Of a stretch of DNA of 64,000 nucleotides, positions 34,222-43,443 are shown one piece after another (the stretch's first letter is position 1; each line of letters opens with the position of its first letter). The stretch is from positions 1 through 64,000 of the forward strand of contig NZ_JBDVNC010000016.1 in assembly GCF_039969785.1 (NCBI RefSeq). Direction: 5' to 3'. A program made the position numbers and the translations under genes. This DNA comes from Shimia sp039969785. Its GTDB lineage: Bacteria; Pseudomonadota; Alphaproteobacteria; Rhodobacterales; Rhodobacteraceae. The notes below the pieces were generated by a model. The model made no database searches and had not been told where the DNA came from. It saw nothing but the letters and a program-made list of their open reading frames with translations.

Positions 34222-35019
34222 TCAAATCCATCCGGCAGATTTCAAAGCCCCTTCAAAAGACCGGCCAACCGGTATTTCCGTGCCGTCCTTGGTTCGAATG
34301 ACGCGTTTTCGATTCTCGTGGCGAATCTCGTCCACGGCTGCTGCCGAAACCCACCATGACTTGTGAACCTGCAACCCGTCTGTATTGGTCAACTCGCGCT
34401 TGGCGTCGCTCATCCTGTGCAACATCATCCCGGTCCCTTCGTTGGTATGGACATGCAGATAATGGTCTTCCATGCGCATAAACTGAATGATGCCGGAAAG
34501 CCCTTCGGGCCGCCGCTCTAACCGGGCTACGTTTGGCCGGATATCTGTTGAACCGCCCTCTTCTGCTGGTGTCGAAACACCTTCTGCCTGATCTTTTTTA
34601 TGCTCGTCAAACAAAGGCCATCGCTCGATCAGAATGTACTGAACCAGACAAAAAACCAGATTGATGACCATCACGTTCAGATAGGTCAGCCAGGGCGGAG
34701 GAAGACCACGCACCGGTGCAACAATTGCGTCAAGCAGAAACCGCACCTCAAAGGTCAGCGGCACGGCCCCGATAATAGCCGTCGCCATCAATAAAACCCA
34801 CCCTGCAACCATCTCAGTTCCAAAAGTCGCGCGAACGCCACGCGAAATCAGGATCATCTGCAACCAACCGGCTGTGATCGCAATACTCCAAAACACGATC
34901 TGACCGGGAATCGCCTGCCTGCTGCCTTCTTCGTTGATCGAAATCCAGATCATCAGCGCACATGTCAGCGCCATCGCCACAACATAGCGCAAAGCAAGAT
35001 TTGATCTGATCGCTTTCAT
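34222..35019 (-). CDS. Membrane-bound LytTR-type transcription regulator
   Basis: 265 residues from the ATG at 35019. Four hydrophobic helices in residues ~10-145, a cytoplasmic linker, then a C-terminal LytTR DNA-binding domain (FMRMEDHYLHVHTNEGTGMMLHRMSDAKREL, then HKSWWVSAAAV, EIPVGRSF). A longer frame from TTG 35097 would overlap the candidate operator. No kinase or receiver domain, so the membrane part presumably senses directly. It diverges from the DUF2141 gene. Confidence 0.82.
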   Translation of the reverse strand: MKAIRSNLALRYVVAMALTCALMIWISINEEGSRQAIPGQIVFWSIAITAGWLQMILISRGVRATFGTEMVAGWVLLMATAIIGAVPLTFEVRFLLDAIVAPVRGLPPPWLTYLNVMVINLVFCLVQYILIERWPLFDEHKKDQAEGVSTPAEEGGSTDIRPNVARLERRPEGLSGIIQFMRMEDHYLHVHTNEGTGMMLHRMSDAKRELTNTDGLQVHKSWWVSAAAVDEIRHENRKRVIRTKDGTEIPVGRSFEGALKSAGWI

Positions 35020-35038
35020 CGTTTTGGTCCACCAACTG

Positions 35039-35068
35039 ACTGTACGGGTCACGCTTCGTGAACTGTAC
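35039..35068. promoter_or_regulatory. Candidate LytTR binding repeats
   Basis: Direct repeats ACTGTAC at 35039-35045 and 35062-35068, start-to-start 23 bases, each followed by a similar GTCACG/CGAACG-type tail. LytTR proteins typically bind two direct repeats about two helical turns apart. The site lies between the regulator and the DUF2141 gene. Confidence 0.5.
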
Positions 35069-35178
35069 CACGAACGTCGATAACGAAGAAATCGCAACGT
35101 TTCCGAAGGCTTGCTGGCAAAAAATCAGCAAAGCGCCAACGTCATGCCAGCAGTCCAAACACAGAAAGGCACCACCAG

Positions 35179-35724
35179 ATGACTTGCGTCATGCGATTTT
35201 TAATACTCTCCGCCGCTCTTGCCTCAACCAGCGCTGATGCCGGGCAAGTTGACCTGACAATGACCGGCTTTGCCAGCGACAGCGGGCGAGCCCGGATCGT
35301 ATTGATGGAAGGCAACGAAGCCTATTCGGGTCATCGGCCCGTCACGCATACTGCGTCCGTCCCTATCAAGCACGGGCGGGCAATGTGGTCTGGCTCGGTT
35401 GCGCCCGGAACATACGCAATCATTGCGCATCATGACAAAAACGCAAACGACGCGCTGGACCGGCCAATATTCGGTCTTCCGGTTGAACCTTATGGGTTTT
35501 CGAATGGGACATGGACCAGCATCGGGCTGCCCGCATTCGACGACGTTGCCTTCGATATTGGGACGGGTGTCGCGCCCCAACGTATCACGATGCGAACCAA
35601 TGCGTTTGTCACTATAGCCCAGATCGCAGCGACCGGAGCCGCCGCGCTGATGGCTTTATTTGCCCTTGCCGCCGTCGGCCGTCGCCGCGCACATCGCCCT
35701 ATCCAGAAAGGAATATTCCTATGA
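35179..35724 (+). CDS. Secreted DUF2141 protein with C-terminal membrane anchor
   Basis: 181 residues. Signal peptide (MRFLILSAALASTSADA, from the second Met), then a DUF2141 domain with NANDALDRPIFGLPVEPYGFSN, and a C-terminal hydrophobic helix (~150-168) followed by RRR. The domain probably faces the periplasm, tethered to the inner membrane. Function unknown. Stop overlaps the next gene's ATG (ATGA). Confidence 0.8.
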   Translation: MTCVMRFLILSAALASTSADAGQVDLTMTGFASDSGRARIVLMEGNEAYSGHRPVTHTASVPIKHGRAMWSGSVAPGTYAIIAHHDKNANDALDRPIFGLPVEPYGFSNGTWTSIGLPAFDDVAFDIGTGVAPQRITMRTNAFVTIAQIAATGAAALMALFALAAVGRRRAHRPIQKGIFL

Positions 35725-36344
35725 ACGTCACCACAATCACCCGCGCCGGAGCGGCGGGTATGATCATCAGCGGTTTCGCCTTGGGATACTCATATGTGTC
35801 GCATCCACACCATATGGCTCCGGAAACAATCGGCTCGACATTCTGGGTGATAATCCATGCACTCTTTGCGCTGTCTTTGGTGCTTGGGCTTCTGGGCACA
35901 ACCACACTTTATGCACCAACCGCCACCCGTTCCGGCGGCTGGGGGCTTGGTGGATATGTCTCTCTCTTCATTGGGATGATGTTGATTTTCGGTCTGGACT
36001 ACTACGAAGTTCTGATCGCGCCGTACCTGGCCCGACACTATCCGAATGTGATCATCGATCACGGCGCGGGCGATGCAATGGGGCCGGTTGCGGTCTTCTT
36101 CCCGCTCGCCGGAGGTCTGACCGTTCTTGGCTATGCCGCGCTGGCCTTTGGCTGGATGAAAGGAAAGATTCTGTCCAAACCGGTCGCCACCGCCATGATA
36201 ATCGCCTCACTTGCGTTTGGTTTTGGCCTCAGCCCGCTCGGCGACCTGATGGCGGCCCGGATTACGGCAGCCGCGTTTGGCGCAGCCCTTATCGCCATTG
36301 GTGTTTCCGCCTGGCGTTCTTCCGGCTTCGTGGCGACATCCTAG
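35721..36344 (+). CDS. Multi-pass membrane protein partner of DUF2141
   Basis: 207 residues, about six membrane helices with short loops. Contains conserved-looking polar residues near membrane faces (HPHHMAPE, FGLDYYEVLIAPYLARHYP, DHGAGDAMGPV). No family recognised. Translationally coupled to the DUF2141 gene and probably controlled by the divergent LytTR regulator. Confidence 0.72.
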   Translation: MNVTTITRAGAAGMIISGFALGYSYVSHPHHMAPETIGSTFWVIIHALFALSLVLGLLGTTTLYAPTATRSGGWGLGGYVSLFIGMMLIFGLDYYEVLIAPYLARHYPNVIIDHGAGDAMGPVAVFFPLAGGLTVLGYAALAFGWMKGKILSKPVATAMIIASLAFGFGLSPLGDLMAARITAAAFGAALIAIGVSAWRSSGFVATS

Positions 36345-36712
36345 GCCAAGGCTTCAGCTTGCGGCTTGTGGAGGAGGTTGCCTTGCAACGGTTGACCAAA
36401 GGATCGAAGATATTCTGGCCGAGGTCGACCGTTGGGGCATCGCCGCCAATACCATCCCCTATCGTGTGCTGATGCGCTGTCGTGAAAAATGAACACGATC
36501 CTGACCGGCTGCAGAATGCGGTATTAGCATCTTTTTGCCACGTTTTATGGCCAGTCACGCCCGGCAGAGTGTGCGCATTTCGACTTTCGCCCATAAAATC
36601 GCGGCAACCTGCGATTTTCCGTCACGTTCCCTTTGTCAGGCACCACATTCGTCCTATGTTATGTCTAAGGCCAATTTCGGCGCTGCCATTCCGTCCCTTT
36701 CTGGAGGTTCCA
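36345..36712. other. Intergenic stretch of 368 bases
   Basis: No recognised gene. A plus-strand frame ending at 36492 reads VDQRIEDILAEVDRW and RCREK, which looks protein-like but has no start codon of its own. It could be the decayed end of a lost gene. The region must also hold the promoter of the stress-protein gene. Confidence 0.35.
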
Positions 36713-37543
36713 TTGAAAACCATTGTTGTTGCCACCGACCTGTCGCCGCGTTCAGATCGCGCGTTGCACCGAGCTTTGCGTCTTGCGGCCAAGCTTCAGG
36801 CCCACGCCCATGTGGTCTCGATCGTAGACGACGCAATGCCCGAGGATATGGTGACCCAGCTTTCCGAAAGTATTTCGGAACGCCTGACGACCTATATCGG
36901 TACGCTGGATGCGTCTGAAAACACCTCTGTCACTGTTCTGTCCGGCGATCCCGTTGAAATGGTGAATGAATATGCAATTGGTGAACAGGCCGATCTGCTG
37001 GTTCTGGGCGTGCATCGGCGTCGCGGATTTCTGGACCGTTTGCGGGAATCCACGTCTGAACGCATAGTGGCTGCCAGCATGGTGCCGGTGCTCGTTGTCA
37101 AAGATCTCGCCGACGCAGACTATGACACCATTCTTGCCCCGATCAGCTTTTCCGAGGCTTGCGCAGCGGCGCTGCGCTCTGCCGCTGTGATCGCACCCGA
37201 GGCCACCATGACGGCGTTTCACGCCCTGCATGTACCCTTTGCCGGATTGACAGGCGGGTCGCACGGCACAGAAATGTCGCGCGCTGTGCGCCGGGAAACC
37301 GAACAGAAACGCGAGGCCTGGCTGGAGGCGTATCAACAGCCGGAAGGCTATGAACCAGCCGAGATTATCACAGGCAGTGTCACCAAAACGTTGACGGACA
37401 AGCTGACCGAAGTCGCGCCCGACCTGATCGTATGTGGCACCCACACGCGCGGGCTGGCGCTGCACAGACTGGGCAGCTTTGCCGCCGACCTGCTGCGCGA
37501 TCCACCTGCCGACATTCTGATGTCGCCGCCTCTGTCGCGTTAA
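36713..37543 (+). CDS. Tandem universal stress protein (UspA-type)
   Basis: 276 residues with two Usp domains. Start is TTG at 36713, set by GGAGG six bases upstream; the first domain then begins LKTIVVATDLSPRSDRALHRAL. Nucleotide loops: GEQADLLVLGVHRRRGFLDRLRESTSERIV (G-x2-G-x9-G-S/T type) and in domain 2 APDLIVCGTHTRGLALHRLGSFAADLL. Cytoplasmic; probably a stress-response ATP- or AMP-binding protein. Confidence 0.87.
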   Translation: MKTIVVATDLSPRSDRALHRALRLAAKLQAHAHVVSIVDDAMPEDMVTQLSESISERLTTYIGTLDASENTSVTVLSGDPVEMVNEYAIGEQADLLVLGVHRRRGFLDRLRESTSERIVAASMVPVLVVKDLADADYDTILAPISFSEACAAALRSAAVIAPEATMTAFHALHVPFAGLTGGSHGTEMSRAVRRETEQKREAWLEAYQQPEGYEPAEIITGSVTKTLTDKLTEVAPDLIVCGTHTRGLALHRLGSFAADLLRDPPADILMSPPLSR

Positions 37544-38049
37544 CCTTCAGCCAGGGGCACGGGCGTATCCACGCCCGCTGTCCACGGCTTGATATCGACC
37601 AGCGGCGTGCCGTCAAAACAATCGATGGCATCAATCCCGATTTCTCCAGTCTCGGGATCAAGTGACGTGATCGTCACCGCCGACATCGCCAGCGGATTGG
37701 GCCGGTTGGGCGATCGCAGCGAAAACGTACCGCGCGCGTATTGAGCATGGCGCGGTGCCTGAGTGATCAGATCACGCCGCGCACGGTGCATCCAATAGAT
37801 CAGAAATATCCCACGACCGGGCTCTAACCCGATCAATCCGGGCGCAAAACCCTCATCCAGTTTGACTGTGAACTGACCGCCCTCTGCCGCTGCACGTTCG
37901 CGCGCCGAGGTGACGTTTTTGGGGCAATCGCCACGCTGCCACGGCGTATGAATGCGCCCGATAAATCGCAATGTTGCGTCTGTGTGTGCGCCTGGATCAA
38001 AGCCCAGCGTTGTTTCTCCGGGGCGAATATCCGGTTGATCGTCAGCCAT
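37540..38049 (-). CDS. trmO: tRNA m6t6A37 methyltransferase TrmO (TsaA/YaeB family)
   Basis: 169 residues from the ATG at 38049 with AGGAGG ribosome site. TsaA family motifs: FIGRIHTPW, IFLIYWMHRARRDLI, RGTFSLRSPNRPNPLAMSAV, and DCFDGTPLVDIKPW. Methylates threonylcarbamoyladenosine at tRNA position 37. Convergent with the stress-protein gene, overlapping by 4 bases. Confidence 0.88.
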   Translation of the reverse strand: MADDQPDIRPGETTLGFDPGAHTDATLRFIGRIHTPWQRGDCPKNVTSARERAAAEGGQFTVKLDEGFAPGLIGLEPGRGIFLIYWMHRARRDLITQAPRHAQYARGTFSLRSPNRPNPLAMSAVTITSLDPETGEIGIDAIDCFDGTPLVDIKPWTAGVDTPVPLAEG

Positions 38050-38132
38050 GCGCAAACCTCCTGTTACGGTGCCATACTGACATCTGAAGAAACGCGCGCC
38101 ACAGACCATTCGTCGCAATGCCCGGGAACGGG

Positions 38133-38159
38133 AAACGCCCACCTGAGTGGCGGGCGTTT
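38133..38159 (-). terminator. Hairpin after dctM
   Basis: Arms AAACGCCC / GGGCGTTT, 8 perfect pairs around an 11-base loop, located 14 bases after the dctM stop on the minus strand. No strong T-run follows, so it may be a weak terminator or an RNA-stabilising hairpin. Confidence 0.55.
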
Positions 38160-38173
38160 AAGGAATTGCATGG

Positions 38174-39496
38174 CTAGTAAATCAACCAGACCAACGCCAG
38201 CGTGATAGACGGGAACATCGCCAGAATGGCCACGCGAACGATATCAGCCAGCACAAAGGGCGCGGTGCCCCGGAATGTCTGGCTGATCGGAATATCGCGC
38301 GCCATGGTGTTGATCACGAACAGGTTCATCCCCACCGGCGGCGTGATCAGCCCAACCTCAACCACAATCAGAACAATGATACCGAACCACAGGGCAAACT
38401 CTTCGGTGCCCATGCCGAAATCCAGCGAGGTCATGATTGGGAAAAAGATCGGTACGGTCAGCAACACCATCGACAGGCTGTCCATCACGCACCCGAAAAT
38501 CAGGTAAAGCAACAGGACGCAGAACAACACGAACCACGGGCTGAACCCTTGTTCCAGCACCCACTGCGCCGACGTCTGAGGCAGCTGCGTCAGGGCCAGA
38601 AAGCTGTTGAACATGCCCGCACCCAACACAATCAGGAAAATCATGCCGGTTGAATTGGCTGTGGTCAGGATTGAATTCACAACCTTCTGCCAGTTCAGTC
38701 CGCCAGAGATCAATGCCACCAGCCCGGTGCCTGCTGCGCCCACGGCTGCCGCTTCGGTTGGGGTGAAAATGCCCGAATAAATGCCACCCACAACCGCCAG
38801 AAAGATCAGGATCACAGGCCAGACCGCGATCAGCGCCTTAAAGCGTTCCGAATAAGGTTGCGGTTCCAGCGCATCGCCCGATCCCGGTACCACCCGCACG
38901 TAAATTGCGATCACCAGCATATAGCCAATCGCCGCAAGGATGCCGGGAATAAAGGCCGCGACAAACAGCTTGGCGATATTCTGTTCGGTCAGAATGGCGT
39001 AGATCACCAGAATGACAGAGGGCGGGATCAGAATGCCCAGCGTGCCCCCAGCGGCCAGCGTGCCTGTGGCGAGCGGCCCGCTATAGCCGTAGCGGCGCAG
39101 TTCGGGCAAGGCGACTTGCCCCATTGTGGCCGCGGTGGCCAGAGATGAGCCGCAGATCGCACCAAATCCTGCGCAGGCGCCAATGGCCGACATTGCCACC
39201 CCACCTTTGAGATGCCCCAGCCAGCTTTCCGCCGCCTTAAACAACCCCTTGGACATGCCCGACAGCGTCGCGAACTGCCCCATCAGCAGGAACAGCGGCA
39301 CAATCGACAGCGAATAGTTGGAAAACGTCCCGTACACGAGATGCTTCATCTGGCCCATCGTCATCATAGTGGAGCCAAAGACAATATAGGTCCCACCAGC
39401 CCCAACCGCCATCATCGCCAGCCCAATCGGGATGCGGATAAAGATCAGAATTAACAGAACCGGGAACGACCAAAGGCCAATTTCTAGATTGCTCAT
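38174..39496 (-). CDS. dctM: TRAP transporter large permease (DctM)
   Basis: 440 residues, about 12 helices. DctM hallmarks: IGLAMMAVGAGGTYIVFGS start, GFGAICGSSLATAATMGQVALPELRRYGY, LAAGGTLGILIPPSVILVIYAILTEQNIAKLF, and the ending GLITPPVGMNLFVIN. Sodium-driven uptake of an acid substrate, together with DctQ. Coupled to dctQ by a 4-base overlap. No dctP solute-binding gene is adjacent. Confidence 0.93.
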   Translation of the reverse strand: MSNLEIGLWSFPVLLILIFIRIPIGLAMMAVGAGGTYIVFGSTMMTMGQMKHLVYGTFSNYSLSIVPLFLLMGQFATLSGMSKGLFKAAESWLGHLKGGVAMSAIGACAGFGAICGSSLATAATMGQVALPELRRYGYSGPLATGTLAAGGTLGILIPPSVILVIYAILTEQNIAKLFVAAFIPGILAAIGYMLVIAIYVRVVPGSGDALEPQPYSERFKALIAVWPVILIFLAVVGGIYSGIFTPTEAAAVGAAGTGLVALISGGLNWQKVVNSILTTANSTGMIFLIVLGAGMFNSFLALTQLPQTSAQWVLEQGFSPWFVLFCVLLLYLIFGCVMDSLSMVLLTVPIFFPIMTSLDFGMGTEEFALWFGIIVLIVVEVGLITPPVGMNLFVINTMARDIPISQTFRGTAPFVLADIVRVAILAMFPSITLALVWLIY

Positions 39497-40011
39497 GCGG
39501 TCAGTTCCGATGGTTTAATGAAAATCGCGCGCAGGCTGCGCAAGACACAAAAGGCAGACACGATGACAAAGACAGCAGCGCCAAAAAAGCCTGCCGCATA
39601 GGCCATCCAGATCTCAAACTGCAGGATAAAGGTCGTCTCGTGGTAATTGTACTTGTCCATCATGCCCAAATACAGGCGCCACGCGATCACATAGGCCGCT
39701 ACGAACATCATTACATCGGCGATCAGATCAATCACCTTGTTGGCAAACTTACCATAGGCGGCCTGAAACAGGTCCACCCGTGCATGGCCTCTGGTGTATT
39801 GGCACCACGGCATGAATGCGAAAATGGAAAACGCGACCCCGGCTTCGACAAGCTCAAAGTCGCCCGGAACCGGCCCTAACCCCAACGGGATCAGTGCGCG
39901 CCCTGTGATGGAAAGGCAAGTCATTATGATCAGGCCAATAAGCACGATCCCACCCAAAATGGCTGCAAAGCGCGCCAACCATCCGGTGCCCGTGTTCAAC
40001 ATCTGGTACAT
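39493..40011 (-). CDS. dctQ: TRAP transporter small permease (DctQ)
   Basis: 172 residues, four helices, matching DctQ (LIIMTCLSITGRALIPLGLGPVPGDFELVEAGVAFSIFAFMPWCQYTRGHARVD region is typical). First gene of the dctQM pair. The expected periplasmic binding protein gene is missing on either side. Confidence 0.88.
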   Translation of the reverse strand: MYQMLNTGTGWLARFAAILGGIVLIGLIIMTCLSITGRALIPLGLGPVPGDFELVEAGVAFSIFAFMPWCQYTRGHARVDLFQAAYGKFANKVIDLIADVMMFVAAYVIAWRLYLGMMDKYNYHETTFILQFEIWMAYAAGFFGAAVFVIVSAFCVLRSLRAIFIKPSELTA

Positions 40012-40321
40012 TGCGATTTGTGACCCCGTCCCTGTCCTGTGTTACTCTGCGTTGCCCGTGCTGACGTTGCACGCAGTGTTATGCCTAATGCGACACTATC
40101 TACCTGTCCTGTCAAGGTTTTCGTCACCCAAGGCGCAAGCAAGCTGCGTTCACCGGTCTGGCTCTGGTCTGGCCGCGAACGGTGCCAATTGTCGAAGACC
40201 CTCTCCCCCAAGGTCACAGTCAACTCCTGCACTGTTCTCCAAACCAGAGTCCGGCGCAAATAAAAATCCGGCATTCAAGATTGAATTTTGCTATGTTCAG
40301 GTGTCTACAGTTTGATCCGGG
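40012..40321. other. Intergenic stretch upstream of dctQ
   Basis: 310 bases between the dctQ start and the cueR stop. It contains no convincing gene and no dctP remnant. The promoter of the TRAP pair must lie here. No hairpin with a T-tract was seen for the end of cueR. Confidence 0.4.
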
Positions 40322-40717
40322 TCAGTTGGTAGAACTGCGATCCAGGTCCTTTAGGATCGGGCAATCGGGGCGTTCATCCCCGGCGCAGGCCCCGATCAGC
40401 TGCGACAGTGTCGACCGCATGTCCTGAAGTCCGGCAATCTTGGCATCAATCTCGCGCAGGTTCTCTTGCGCAACCCGTTTGACATCGGCACTGGCGCGCT
40501 GCTGATCTGCGTAAAGCTCCAGCAATGCACGGCAATTTTCGATGGTGAACCCAAGCGAACGAGCACGACCGATAAAGGCCAATCGGTGCAGGTCTCTGTC
40601 ATCAAAATCCCGATACCCGTTGTCGCTGCGACATGGGGTGATAAAGCCGATATCCTCGTAATAGCGGATGGTCTTGGACGTTAGCCCTGACCGTTTGGCC
40701 ACTTCTCCGATATTCAT
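40322..40717 (-). CDS. cueR: Cu(I)-responsive MerR-family regulator CueR
   Basis: 131 residues. N-terminal MerR helix-turn-helix (MNIGEVAKRSGLTSKTIRYYEDIGFI), a dimer helix, and the Cu(I)-binding pair Cys111 and Cys119 in GACAGDERPDCPIL, the CueR spacing. Follows copA by 14 bases, so the regulator is transcribed with its target from the CueR-type promoter upstream of copA. Confidence 0.93.
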   Translation of the reverse strand: MNIGEVAKRSGLTSKTIRYYEDIGFITPCRSDNGYRDFDDRDLHRLAFIGRARSLGFTIENCRALLELYADQQRASADVKRVAQENLREIDAKIAGLQDMRSTLSQLIGACAGDERPDCPILKDLDRSSTN

Positions 40718-40731
40718 GACATTCTCCTTTG

Positions 40732-43233
40732 CTATTGCGCCGGAACCGGTGTTGGGATGCCCGCTTGGGTTCCGACATCCTCGTCCAGCGCCGGGTGAAC
40801 CCAGCGTAGACGCAGCGCATTGCTCAGCACAAACACGCTGGACAACGCCATGGCGCCTGCCGCCAGAACCGGCGACAGCATCGGCCCGCCAAACGGGTAC
40901 AACACCCCGGCGGCCACCGGGATCAGCACGATGTTATAGCCAAACGCCCAGAACAGGTTCTGGCGGATATTGCGGATCACCTGATTGCTGATCGCCACTG
41001 CGTTCACAACGCCACACACATCGCCGGACATCAACACCACATCCGCCGCCTCAATCGCCACATCGGTGCCGGTGCCGATGGCAATGCCCACATCCGCAGT
41101 CGCCAATGCAGGCGCGTCATTGATGCCATCGCCAACAAATGCCACCGCGCCATGCTGGTCCCGCAAGGTTTCCAGCGCTTTGACCTTTCCGTCCGGCAGG
41201 ACCTGCGCGACCACATGATCAATGCCCAGCTCAGCCGCGATCACATCCGCCGTCTGGCGATTGTCCCCGGTGATCATAGCGACCTTGAGCCCCAGATCAT
41301 GCAACGCACGGATCGCGACCCGCGCCGACGGCTTGACCGGATCGGCCACGCCCACCAGAGCCGCAATCTGGCCGTCGACGGCGATAAACAACGGCGTGCG
41401 CCCCATTTGCGCCAGCGCCTGTGCGCGGTCGCTCAATGAGCCAACGTCTAGCCCTTTGCGTGTCATCAGCCGCTCTGCGCCAATCATAACGTTGTGTCCG
41501 TCCACTTCGCCGCGCACGCCAAAGCCTGCCAAAGCGGCAAAGCCTGTGACCACAGGCGGCGCTTTGCCCTCCTGCCCGGCGGCACGCACCAAAGCCCGCG
41601 CAATCGGATGCTCAGAGGCCGCCTCGATCGCTGCGGCCAGCGTAAGGACGTGATCTGCCTGAAATCCCGACGCGACCTCTAGGTCGGTCAATTCCGGCTT
41701 GCCACGTGTCAGCGTACCGGTCTTGTCAAACGCCACCACCTGACAAGCGCGCAGGCTTTGCAATGCGTCGCCCTTGCGAAACAGCACTCCCAGCTGAGCC
41801 GCCCGCCCGGTGCCCACCATAATCGATGTGGGTGTGGCCAGCCCCATGGCGCATGGACACGCGATGATCAGCACCGCAACCCCTGCCACCAAAGCCCGGC
41901 TCAGCACCGGATCAGGTCCGAATATCAGCCACGTCACTACCGTCAGCACCGCCGCCGCCAGCACAGCGGGCACAAACCACGCAGTGATCCGATCCACCAA
42001 CCCCTGAATGGGCAGTTTGGCGCCCTGCGCGTCCTGCACCATGCGGATGATCTGGGACAGCATCGTATCAGCGCCAACTTTCTCAGCCCGGAAGGTCAAT
42101 GCGCCCTGCCCGTTCACCGTGCCCCCCAAGACATGTGTGCCCTGACCTTTTTCAACCGGCACAGGTTCGCCGGTGATCATGCTTTCATCCACCCACGACC
42201 GACCCTCAACCACTTGCCCGTCGACTGCGATTTTTTCGCCGGGGCGTACCAGCACATGATCTCCCACCACAATCGCCGCCAGCGGCACGTCTGAGATTTC
42301 ACCATCCCGGACAACCCGCGCCTGTCGGGGCTGCAACCCGATCAGCTTGCGAATGGCGGCGCCCGTCTGCCCCTTGGCCCGCGCCTCCATCAGGCGACCG
42401 GTCAGGATCAACACCACAATCACCGCCGCGGCCTCGTAATACACATTGGCGGTGCCCACCGGCAAAACCCCGGGTGCGAAAGTGGATATCGCAGAGAACA
42501 GAAACGCCGCAGATGTGCCCAGCGCCACCAAAGAATTCATATCCGGTGCGCCTTTGAACAGCGCAGGGTATCCCTTGCTGTAAAACGCCCGGCCCGGCCC
42601 GATCAGCACCAACCCGGCCAGCAGGAATTGCGCATAATAGCTGTTTTGCAAACCGATATGTGCTGCCACCCAATGGTGCATACCCGGGATCATATGTGAC
42701 CCCATCTCAAGCACAAACACCGGCGCCGCCAATATCGCCGCCCAGGCCGTGCGCCGTTTCAAGTCGCGCAACGCATCAAGCTTGCTGGTATCCGGCGCAG
42801 CGGTTTGATCACCCGGCACGTTTGCCTTGTACCCCGCCGCCGTGGACAGCGCCGCGATCTCGGGCGGGGTTGTTGCCCCCGCAAGATACGTCACATTTGC
42901 AGTCTCACTTGCCAGATTGATCTGTGCCGAGATCACCCCGCGCCCCGATTGCATTGCTTGCTCAGCGCGCCGCACGCATCCTGCACAGCTCATGTCGCCA
43001 ATGGTCAGCCGCGCGATATCACAAACCGCCGGATACCCGGCCTGTTCCAGCGCTTCGACCAGATCGTTCACAGATGCGGGCGTGTCAAAGGTGACGCTGG
43101 CGGTTTCGCTGGCCAGATTTACAGCCGCAACATCAACCCCTGTGACGGCCGCCAGCGCCCGTTCCGCACGCCCTGCGCAGGACGCACAGTTCAGGCCCTG
43201 AATTCGAATTTGTATCGTTTGAGAATCTGTCAT
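40732..43233 (-). CDS. copA: Copper-exporting P1B-type ATPase CopA
   Basis: 833 residues from the ATG at 43233; a longer frame is not supported. Two N-terminal metal-binding domains: Cys16-x-x-Cys19 (GLNCASCAGRAERA) and Cys83-x-x-Cys86 (DMSCAGCVRRAEQ). Membrane metal site Cys-Pro-Cys at 459-461 (IIACPCAMGLATPTS), phosphorylated Asp503 in DKTGTLTRG, and GDGINDAPALA. Pumps Cu(I) out of the cytoplasm. In operon with cueR. Confidence 0.96.
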   Translation of the reverse strand: MTDSQTIQIRIQGLNCASCAGRAERALAAVTGVDVAAVNLASETASVTFDTPASVNDLVEALEQAGYPAVCDIARLTIGDMSCAGCVRRAEQAMQSGRGVISAQINLASETANVTYLAGATTPPEIAALSTAAGYKANVPGDQTAAPDTSKLDALRDLKRRTAWAAILAAPVFVLEMGSHMIPGMHHWVAAHIGLQNSYYAQFLLAGLVLIGPGRAFYSKGYPALFKGAPDMNSLVALGTSAAFLFSAISTFAPGVLPVGTANVYYEAAAVIVVLILTGRLMEARAKGQTGAAIRKLIGLQPRQARVVRDGEISDVPLAAIVVGDHVLVRPGEKIAVDGQVVEGRSWVDESMITGEPVPVEKGQGTHVLGGTVNGQGALTFRAEKVGADTMLSQIIRMVQDAQGAKLPIQGLVDRITAWFVPAVLAAAVLTVVTWLIFGPDPVLSRALVAGVAVLIIACPCAMGLATPTSIMVGTGRAAQLGVLFRKGDALQSLRACQVVAFDKTGTLTRGKPELTDLEVASGFQADHVLTLAAAIEAASEHPIARALVRAAGQEGKAPPVVTGFAALAGFGVRGEVDGHNVMIGAERLMTRKGLDVGSLSDRAQALAQMGRTPLFIAVDGQIAALVGVADPVKPSARVAIRALHDLGLKVAMITGDNRQTADVIAAELGIDHVVAQVLPDGKVKALETLRDQHGAVAFVGDGINDAPALATADVGIAIGTGTDVAIEAADVVLMSGDVCGVVNAVAISNQVIRNIRQNLFWAFGYNIVLIPVAAGVLYPFGGPMLSPVLAAGAMALSSVFVLSNALRLRWVHPALDEDVGTQAGIPTPVPAQ

Positions 43234-43262
43234 GACTTCACCGACTGAGCCGCCTGTCAGGG

Positions 43263-43293
43263 TACATAAAGGTTCCAGCAAGGGGAAGGTCAA
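43263..43293 (-). promoter_or_regulatory. CueR-type promoter of copA-cueR
   Basis: On the minus strand TTGACC (-35, 43293-43288) and TATGTA (-10, 43268-43263) are 19 bases apart, the long spacer of MerR-family promoters. The spacer carries the interrupted palindrome CCTTCC...GGAACC used by CueR. Confidence 0.85.
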
Positions 43294-43443
43294 GGCTACC
43301 ATGACAATCCAGCTTATATTGGACGACTTGCCGCAGAAATTGCTCGATTTCTGTGTGGCATGAACTGTAAAGTTCGAGAGCAACGCCATTTTCTATTTAA
43401 TTTGCGCGTTTAATTAAATATACGGACGCAAGAGGAGGGCAGT

